DNA of 64,000 nucleotides, taken from assembly GCA_036389395.1 (NCBI GenBank), contig DASVPY010000061.1, positions 1 to 64,000 of the forward strand, given 5' to 3'. The notes beneath the pieces are model-generated. The model ran no database searches. It saw only the letters and a list, made by a program, of their open reading frames with translations, and was not told the DNA's origin. The position numbers and the translations under genes were made by a program. This document shows positions 58,454 to 64,000 of the stretch, in pieces. The DNA is from QHXQ01 sp036389395 (lineage in GTDB: Bacteria; Acidobacteriota; Blastocatellia; Pyrinomonadales; Pyrinomonadaceae). Positions within the stretch are counted from its first letter, which is position 1, and each line of letters begins with the position of its first letter.

Positions 58454-60400
58454 TTGACCGACAGTACGGATGCGGCCGAGGCTGCAACGGCGGCGCGGCG
58501 GCGCGCGATGAAGGCGCTGGCGCTGGCCGCCGTCTTCCTGTGCGCCGTCGGCGTGCGCGTGCTGCACTGGCAGGACAACCGGCAGAGCCTGCCCTTCAAC
58601 GGGATGCACGCCGAGTACAGGGCGCACGCGTTGGCGCTGGTCGCGGGCGACCTGCCGCTCTTCCTGCGCGGCGCAGACCCGCCGAGCGACGCGAACTTCG
58701 TCAAGCACCCGCCCGGCTACCCGCTCCTGCTCGCCGCACACTTCAAGCTCTTCGGCCAGTCGGACGCCGCGCTCGTCTGGCTGCACGTCCTGTTCGACGC
58801 GACCGCGGCGGTGCTCGTCTGCCTGCTCGCGGCCGAGTTGTTCCCGTGGGCGTGTGCCGTGCTGGCCGGGCTGCTCGTGGCGCTCTCGCCGCAACTCGCC
58901 TATCACGCCATCGCGCCGCTGCCCGATCCGCTCGCCGCGCCGCCGATGCTGCTCGCCTTCCTGTTCTTCGTCCGCGCGTGGCGGCGGCCGCGCCTGCTGA
59001 CGGTGGCGGCGGCGGGCGCGTGCTTGGGCGTCTCGTGCTGGCTGCGCTCGAACGCGCTGCTGCTCGCGCCGCTCGTCGCGCTCTTGGTGCCCTGCCTCTT
59101 CGCGCGCGGGCAACGTCTGCGCTTCGCCGCCGCGCTCGTCGGCGCGTACCTGCTCGTCGTCGCGCCCGTGACCGTGCGCAACTACGTGGCGTTCGGCCGC
59201 TTCATCCCGCTCTCGCTGAGCGCCGGCATCACGATGCTCGAAGGCATCAGCGTCTACGACACGGAAGGGCGGTTCGGGCTGCCCGGCAACGACTACGAGG
59301 TGACGAAGCAGGAGGCGCGCATCTTCAACCGCCCCGACTACCTCGGCACGCGCTTCAAGCCCGACGGCGTCATGCGCGAAGAGTGGCGCGTGCGCCGCGG
59401 CCTCGCCGTCATCCGCCAGCACCCGTTCTGGTTCGCCTCCGTCATGGCCCGCCGCGCCCTCTTCATGCTCCGGCTCGCGCGCGTCGAACTCGTCGCGCCC
59501 ACGCCCGCCGTCACGCACGCGCCCGACGCCACGCCCACGCTCGATCTCGCGCGCGCGCCGGACGTATCCGGCGCGGCGACCGGCGCGCCCGCCGTGGCGA
59601 ACGCACAGCCCGTGATGGTGCTCGCGCCCGCCGACTTGGCCGCGCGCGGCAGCGTCAACGCACACGAGGCCGCGCTGACCGAAAGCGCCGACGCGCAACA
59701 AGGCGACGACGCGCGGCCACAGCAACCCGGAGACGCGGCGACGGGGCAACGCCTGCGGCTCGCGGACGACGCGGCGGGCACGCTGCTCGTCACGCCGCCG
59801 CTCGCCGTCCGGCCGCACACGGATTACCTCTTGCGCCTGCCCTTGAAGATCGAAGCGGGCAGCGTCGTCGTTGACGTGCTCGCCGCCGAGAGCGGCGCGG
59901 CGCTCGCGTCCACGCCGGTCTTACATCCGATCAACTATCGCGACCTGACGCCGGAGAGCCAGCCCGCCGTCGAGACGGCGCGCCCGTTCGTGAGCGGCGC
60001 GGCGCAAGGCGTGCGCGTGCGGCTGCGCAACGGCTTCCGCAAGCCCGCGCGCGTCGTGGCTGAGTTGGGGCGCGTGGAGTTGTTCGAGCTAGGCCCGGCC
60101 CGCGCCGAGTGGACGCGCTACCCGCGCGCGCTCGTGCGCTTGGTCGAGAGCCTCTTCCTGACGGCGACCGTGCTGCCGCTCGTCGTCTTAGGGATCGGCT
60201 TGCTCGTGCGCGCGGGGCGCTGGCGCGCGGCGGCCGTCCTGCTCGCCCCGGCCGCCTATTACATGTGCGTCCAGTCGGCGCTCTGGACGGAGTTCCGCTA
60301 CATCCTCGCCATGCACTACTTCCTGCTCATCCTCGCAGCCTACGCGCTCCACTGGCTCGGCCTGCGCCTCTGGCAAGGCGCGCGCAGGCTCAGGGTTTGA
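58454..60400 (+). CDS. GT39/PMT-type membrane glycosyltransferase with inserted beta-sandwich
   Basis: The protein has 648 residues from a TTG at 58454, with AAAGGGAAAGAG before it. Residues 20-45 are the first helix; the following loop (GMHAEYRAHALALVAGDL) holds the acidic residue expected for catalysis. FVKHPPGYPLLLAAHFKLFG matches the GT39 pattern. About eight membrane helices end near residue 345. Residues 350-545 are then a predicted periplasmic beta-rich domain with a low-complexity Ala/Asp/Thr linker. After it three further helices (LFLTATVLPLVVLGIGLLV, AAVLLAPAAYYMCVQSALW, YFLLILAAYALHW) close the protein. It transfers a sugar from a polyprenyl-phosphate donor. Confidence 0.85.
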   Translation: MTDSTDAAEAATAARRRAMKALALAAVFLCAVGVRVLHWQDNRQSLPFNGMHAEYRAHALALVAGDLPLFLRGADPPSDANFVKHPPGYPLLLAAHFKLFGQSDAALVWLHVLFDATAAVLVCLLAAELFPWACAVLAGLLVALSPQLAYHAIAPLPDPLAAPPMLLAFLFFVRAWRRPRLLTVAAAGACLGVSCWLRSNALLLAPLVALLVPCLFARGQRLRFAAALVGAYLLVVAPVTVRNYVAFGRFIPLSLSAGITMLEGISVYDTEGRFGLPGNDYEVTKQEARIFNRPDYLGTRFKPDGVMREEWRVRRGLAVIRQHPFWFASVMARRALFMLRLARVELVAPTPAVTHAPDATPTLDLARAPDVSGAATGAPAVANAQPVMVLAPADLAARGSVNAHEAALTESADAQQGDDARPQQPGDAATGQRLRLADDAAGTLLVTPPLAVRPHTDYLLRLPLKIEAGSVVVDVLAAESGAALASTPVLHPINYRDLTPESQPAVETARPFVSGAAQGVRVRLRNGFRKPARVVAELGRVELFELGPARAEWTRYPRALVRLVESLFLTATVLPLVVLGIGLLVRAGRWRAAAVLLAPAAYYMCVQSALWTEFRYILAMHYFLLILAAYALHWLGLRLWQGARRLRV

Positions 60401-60418
60401 CGGTAGGGGGCGATCAGT

Positions 60419-60482
60419 TCAACACAGAGGACACAGAGAGTCTTACTGTGTCCTCTGTGCCTACTCTGTGTACTCTGTGTGA
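60419..60482. repeat. CACAGAG-family inverted array, copy 8
   Basis: AACACAGAGGACACAGAGAG and its partner CTGTGTCCTCTGTGCCTACT form a short hairpin, then a further CTCTGTGTACTCTGTGTG. It lies between the convergent GT39 and response-regulator genes. Confidence 0.85.
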
Positions 60483-60524
60483 AACCGGCCGCGCGCTACG
60501 CGCAACCGCCGACTAAGCTCTTCG

Positions 60525-61022
60525 TCAGGGCTGCGGCGGGGCGGGGAGTTTGCTGCTGATGAGATCGTAGAGGCGGTCGAAGTTGACGGGCTTCGTGAGG
60601 TAGCCGTCTATGCCGGCGTCGTAGGCGGCGCGGCGGAAGCCTTCGGTGTCGAAGGCGGTCAGGGCGATGACGGGGATGGCGCGCAAAGACTCGTCCTCGC
60701 GCAGCCGGCGCGTGGCGGCGAGGCCGTCGAGCTGCGGCATGGCGATGTCCATCAGGATCACGTCGGGGCGCGTGAGCGCGGCGATCTTCAGCGCCTCGGC
60801 CCCGTCCGTCGCCGTCACCACGCGGTAGCCGCGCTGCTGCAACGCGAGGCTGATGACGACCGCGTTGTCCAGCACGTCGTCCACGACGAGCACGAGCGGC
60901 GACGCGCCCGCGTCGGCCTGATCAGTGGGTTCGTCGGCCAAGGTCGGGCCGGTCGCGGCCGGCTCGGTCGGCCCGGTCGGCGTCGGCTCGGACAGTTTGC
61001 TCGTAGGCAGCGCGTCTTTCAT
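60525..61022 (-). CDS. single-domain response regulator
   Basis: The protein has 165 residues from the ATG at 61022; the longer frame upstream is not used. The first 40 residues are Pro/Thr-rich and disordered (KLSEPTPTGPTEPAATGP). The receiver domain has LVLVVDDVLDNAVVISLALQQRG, the phosphoacceptor region DVILMDIAMPQLDGLAATRRLRED with the central Asp, VIALTAFDTEGFRRAAYDAG with the Thr switch, and DGYLTKPVNFDRLY with the conserved Lys. No output domain follows, so it may act through a partner. The nearest histidine kinase in the window is 17 kb away. Confidence 0.9.
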   Translation of the reverse strand: MKDALPTSKLSEPTPTGPTEPAATGPTLADEPTDQADAGASPLVLVVDDVLDNAVVISLALQQRGYRVVTATDGAEALKIAALTRPDVILMDIAMPQLDGLAATRRLREDESLRAIPVIALTAFDTEGFRRAAYDAGIDGYLTKPVNFDRLYDLISSKLPAPPQP

Positions 61023-61273
61023 CCCGGCTCGGATTATAACACCGCGCCCGCGCCGGGCCGGCGCGGGCGGAAGAAAGTTCGCGCCCGCGCGCGTTAAGTT
61101 GTAACCGGCGGCGCGCGCGGCGCGTCTACGGTCTGGTGACGGCTGTTTAAGACGCGCGGCGCGCCCCGCCGAATCGTTCGCGGGCGCGGGCGGCGTGCCT
61201 CCTCCTCGGCGGCCGGCGGGTGCAGGCTTAACAACCTGTCCGAACAATTCAACTCAGTTTAAGGAGCAGAAGC
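61023..61273. other. spacer between divergent genes
   Basis: A 251-bp GC-rich spacer. A strong ribosome site, TTAAGGAG, lies before the ATG at 61274. No clear promoter hexamers or repeat array could be picked out by eye. Confidence 0.5.
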
Positions 61274-61852
61274 ATGATGCGTAGGTTTATCGTGGGGTGT
61301 GGTCTGGCCTTGGCGCTCGCCGCCGGCCTCTTTCCGGCGGGCGCGGCCGCGCCGACCAGCTTCGCCGGCACTTGGGCGCTCGACAAGGCGAAGAGCAAAG
61401 ACTTGCCGCCGCAGATGGAAAACGTCGAGAGCTACACGCTGACGGTCACGCAGGACGCGCAGCAGTTGACCGCCGACACCAAGATCAAGCGCAACGAGGC
61501 GGCGGGCGGCGAAGGCGGCGGCCCTCCGGGCGGCGGGCCGGGCGGCGGCGGGATGCGCCGCGGCGGCGGCATGATGGGGCCGGCGAACGTGACCTACAAG
61601 CTCGACGGCTCGGAGACGACGCTCGACACGGGCGGGCGCGGCACGGCCGCGGCCAAGGCCGAGTGGCAGAACGGCGGCAAGACCTTGAAGCTGACGACCA
61701 AGCGCACGTTCAACTTCCAGGGCGAGGAGCGGACGCTGACGACGACGGAAGTCTGGGATTTGTCCGCCGACGGCAAGACCCTGACCATCCAGCGCAGCAG
61801 CGAGACGCCGCAAGGCGCGCGCAACTCGACGCTGGTCTTCAACAAGCAGTAA
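61274..61852 (+). CDS. secreted glycine-rich protein of unknown function
   Basis: The protein has 192 residues from the ATG at 61274, with TTAAGGAG upstream. The signal peptide is MRRFIVGCGLALALAAGLFP, with cleavage after GAA or AAA. The mature part is beta-rich with a lipocalin-like feel: FAGTWALDKAKSKDLPPQ at the start, and KTLKLTTKRTFNFQGEERTL, EVWDLSADGKTLTIQRSSE at the end. It is split by a low-complexity insert at residues 78-101 of Gly, Met, Pro and Arg. Similar FxGxW-containing secreted proteins occur widely in acidobacteria. No function is known. Confidence 0.75.
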   Translation: MMRRFIVGCGLALALAAGLFPAGAAAPTSFAGTWALDKAKSKDLPPQMENVESYTLTVTQDAQQLTADTKIKRNEAAGGEGGGPPGGGPGGGGMRRGGGMMGPANVTYKLDGSETTLDTGGRGTAAAKAEWQNGGKTLKLTTKRTFNFQGEERTLTTTEVWDLSADGKTLTIQRSSETPQGARNSTLVFNKQ

Positions 61853-61865
61853 CACCGCGGCCAGT

Positions 61866-61932
61866 TAAACACAGAGGACACAGAGGGGACACAGAGGACA
61901 CAGAGTTTTTGCTCTGTGTCCTCTGTGTTAAA
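61866..61932. repeat. CACAGAG-family inverted array, copy 9
   Basis: TTAAACACAGAGGACACAG and CTGTGTCCTCTGTGTTAAA are near-perfect complements of about 20 bp. Between them the left array continues with three more ACACAGAGG words, then TTTTT. It lies between the convergent gene above and ppdK, so both could end here. Confidence 0.88.
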
Positions 61933-61962
61933 TCGCGCTCTCGTGAGCGGCCAACTTCAAGC

Positions 61963-64000
61963 TCACTTGTCGCGCGCGACGCTCGCGCCGTCGGCGGCGA
62001 GCGCGGCCTGCGCGGCGGCGAGGCGCGCGACGGGGACGCGGAAGGGCGAGCAGCTCACGTAGTCTAAGCCGATCTCGTGGCAGAAGGCGATGGAGTTCGG
62101 CTCGCCGCCGTGCTCGCCGCAGATGCCGACCTTCAAGTCCGGCTTGACCGAGCGCCCGCGCTCCGTGCCCGTCCGCACCAACTCGCCCACGCCCTCGCGG
62201 TCGAGCACCTGGAACGGATCGTCCGGCAGAATCTTCACCTCGACGTACTTCGACAGGAAGCGCCCCGAGTCGTCGCGCGACAGCCCGAAGGTCGTCTGCG
62301 TCAGATCGTTCGTGCCGAACGAGAAGAAGTCGGCGTGCGCCGCGATCTTGTTCGCGGTCAGCGCGGCGCGCGGCAACTCGATCATCGTGCCGACCGTGTA
62401 CGCCACGCTCATGCCGTGCTCGCCCAAGACCTGCTCCGCGACCTCGTGGATCACTTGCGACTGGTGGCGCAACTCCTCGGCGGTGGAGACGAGCGGCACC
62501 ATGATCTCCGGCTTGACGACCGTGCCCGCGCCCTGCACCTCGCAGGCGGCCTCGAAGATGGCGCGCGTCTGCATCCGCGTCACCTCCGGGTAGATGAGGC
62601 CGAGGCGGCAGCCGCGGTGGCCGAGCATCGGGTTCTGTTCGTGGATGCGCTGCACTTGTTGCAAGAGCTTGCGCTTCTCCGCGATCTGATCGAGCAGCTT
62701 GTCGGTCTCGCGGATCGACTCGGCGCGGCGCACCTGCAACTTCAACTCGGCTAGCTCGCCCAGCAACTCCTCCATGTTCGGCAGGAACTCGTGGAGCGGC
62801 GGGTCGAGCAGGCGCACCGTGACGGGCAAGCCCGCCATCGCCTGGAAGATGCCCACGAAGTCGCGCCGCTGCAACGGCAGCAGCCGCTCCAAAGCCTTCT
62901 CGCGCGCGCCCACGCCGTCCGCCAGAATCATCTCGCGCATCGCCGCGAGCCGCTCGTCGCCGAAGAACATGTGCTCGGTGCGACAGAGGCCCACGCCCTC
63001 CGCGCCGAAGTCGCGCGCGACTTGCGCGTCGCGCGGCGTGTCGGCGTTGGCGCGCACGCGCAAGCGCCGGAACTCGTCGGCCCACGTCATCAACTCGCGG
63101 AAGTCTTCGCCCAACTGCGGCTGCACGGTCGGCACGCGCCCCAGGAAGACGCGCCCCGTCGAGCCGTCCACGGTGATCCACTCGCCCTTCGTCACGACCG
63201 TCCCGTTCACGTTGCACTGCTGCTGCCCGTAATCAATGTTCAGCATCTGCGCGCCGCACACGCACGACTTGCCCATGCCGCGCGCGACGACTGCCGCGTG
63301 ACTGGTCATGCCCCCGCGCGCCGTGACGATGGCTTGCGCCGCGACCATGCCGTGGAAGTCGTCGGGGCTGGTCTCCTGACGGACGAGCACGACCTTCGCG
63401 CCGCCCTGCGCGAGTTCTTCGGCCTCGTCGGGGTCGAAGACGACCTGACCCTGGGCCGCGCCGGGGCTGGCGGGCAGACCCGTCGCCAACACGGTCGCCT
63501 CGGCGTTGTTGTCCACGGTCGGGTGGAGCAGTTGGTCGAGTTGTTCGGGCGTGACGCGCTGCAAGGCGGTGGCCTTGTCAATGAGACCTTCGTTGACCAT
63601 GTCCACGGCGACGCGGACGGCGGCCGCGCCGGTGCGCTTGCCCGTGCGCGTCTGCAACATCCAGAGCCGGCCGCGCTCGATGGTGAACTCCACGTCCTGC
63701 ATGTCGCGGTAGTGGCGCTCGAGGAGCTGCGTGATCTGGTCGAACTGCGCGTAGGCCTCGGGCAGCTCCTCGGTGAGGTGCGAGATGGGGTTCGGCGTGC
63801 GGATGCCGGCCACCACGTCCTCGCCCTGCGCGTTCATCAGGTACTCGCCGTAGAGGCTCTTCTCGCCGGTCGAGGGGTTGCGCGTAAACGCCACGCCCGT
63901 CGCGCTGTTGGCGCCCATGTTGCCGAAGACCATCGCCTGCACGTTGACGGCCGTGCCGAGGTCGTCGGGGATGCGGTTCACTCGTCGGTAGTCCACGGCG
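61963..64000 (-). CDS. ppdK: pyruvate, phosphate dikinase, N-terminus beyond window
   Basis: About 679 residues are visible of a protein that is usually 870-900 long; the frame is still open at the window edge, so the missing part is the N-terminal nucleotide-binding domain. Visible features are the end of that domain (DDLGTAVNVQAMVFGNMG, GVAFTRNPSTGEKSLYGEYL), the swivelling domain with the phosphohistidine motif GGMTSHAAVVARGMGKSCV, and the PEP/pyruvate barrel with GLCRTEHMFF. The C-terminal catalytic Cys is in GLDYVSCSPFRVPVARLA. It interconverts pyruvate, ATP and phosphate with PEP, AMP and pyrophosphate in the cytoplasm. It may run either way depending on metabolism. Confidence 0.95.
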   Translation of the reverse strand, partial: AVDYRRVNRIPDDLGTAVNVQAMVFGNMGANSATGVAFTRNPSTGEKSLYGEYLMNAQGEDVVAGIRTPNPISHLTEELPEAYAQFDQITQLLERHYRDMQDVEFTIERGRLWMLQTRTGKRTGAAAVRVAVDMVNEGLIDKATALQRVTPEQLDQLLHPTVDNNAEATVLATGLPASPGAAQGQVVFDPDEAEELAQGGAKVVLVRQETSPDDFHGMVAAQAIVTARGGMTSHAAVVARGMGKSCVCGAQMLNIDYGQQQCNVNGTVVTKGEWITVDGSTGRVFLGRVPTVQPQLGEDFRELMTWADEFRRLRVRANADTPRDAQVARDFGAEGVGLCRTEHMFFGDERLAAMREMILADGVGAREKALERLLPLQRRDFVGIFQAMAGLPVTVRLLDPPLHEFLPNMEELLGELAELKLQVRRAESIRETDKLLDQIAEKRKLLQQVQRIHEQNPMLGHRGCRLGLIYPEVTRMQTRAIFEAACEVQGAGTVVKPEIMVPLVSTAEELRHQSQVIHEVAEQVLGEHGMSVAYTVGTMIELPRAALTANKIAAHADFFSFGTNDLTQTTFGLSRDDSGRFLSKYVEVKILPDDPFQVLDREGVGELVRTGTERGRSVKPDLKVGICGEHGGEPNSIAFCHEIGLDYVSCSPFRVPVARLAAAQAALAADGASVARDK

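Noticed and set aside
61023..61247. 75-codon N-terminal extension of the response regulator
   Set aside because: The extension is Arg/Pro-rich low complexity; the ATG at 61022 already precedes a disordered linker and the receiver domain.

Overview
The window is a 64 kb stretch of a GC-rich bacterial chromosome, most probably an acidobacterium of the Blastocatellia/Pyrinomonadaceae type. That placement is inferred from a VWFA-related protein of the acidobacterial type (51857-53092), the very high GC content, frequent GTG/TTG starts, and spacers filled with CACAGAG-type and heptamer-type repeats. It has not been confirmed by any search. No phage, insertion sequence or CRISPR array is visible. 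The only RNA gene recognised is a tRNA-Leu(CAA) at 54500-54585, beside a truncated, AT-richer HNH endonuclease remnant.

Region 1 (1-36.9 kb) is a large surface-polysaccharide locus. The minus-strand block (1-23.0 kb) holds a GT-C membrane glycosyltransferase cut by the window edge, a NodU-type carbamoyltransferase, three GT4 and three GT2 glycosyltransferases, four FkbM methyltransferases, a Wzx-like flippase, a sugar aminotransferase with an FdtA-like isomerase, a FemAB-like acyltransferase, a PhyH dioxygenase, a glycosidase-like beta-propeller, a secreted PD40 propeller and a NeuD-like acyltransferase. After a secreted beta-helix protein (23.5 kb) come rfbC and a methyltransferase (minus strand). 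The plus-strand block follows: rfbB-rfbD, an 806-residue Wzz/tyrosine-kinase, a WbpD-like acyltransferase with a Gfo/Idh dehydrogenase and a second aminotransferase, gmd, and a HerA-like ATPase. Together these make and modify nucleotide sugars (dTDP-rhamnose, GDP-4-keto-6-deoxymannose, amino sugars), assemble the repeat unit, flip it and regulate its polymerisation.

Region 2 (37-46.4 kb) has two secreted proteins (one a trypsin-like protease) and then a stressosome-type module: RsbR, RsbS, RsbT, an RsbT-like/PP2C fusion, and a histidine kinase with an extra N-terminal RsbT-like ATPase domain. Two unrecognised membrane proteins with strong ribosome binding sites follow.

Region 3 (46.5-64 kb) mixes housekeeping and accessory genes: mpl, a DICT-domain protein, an SDR oxidoreductase, a DUF2231 membrane protein, pta, the VWFA protein, a 54-residue membrane protein, a monohaem cytochrome-like lipoprotein, the tRNA, further sugar genes (a GDP-fucose-synthase-like epimerase, a methyltransferase-GT2 fusion, a second epimerase, a GT39 enzyme), a response regulator, a glycine-rich secreted protein and the C-terminal three quarters of ppdK.

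The most unusual feature is in the spacers. About twenty intergenic gaps consist largely of two inverted arms. In many of them each arm is a tandem array of a degenerate 7-bp word (GTTCAAN, TTAGATG, AGTCAGG, GGGCTGA, CTTCCGG, TTTTCAG and others); nine more are built on CACAGAG with a roughly 9-bp period. The word differs between loci but the layout is the same, and the arrays often begin at, or even supply, the stop codon of the gene before them.
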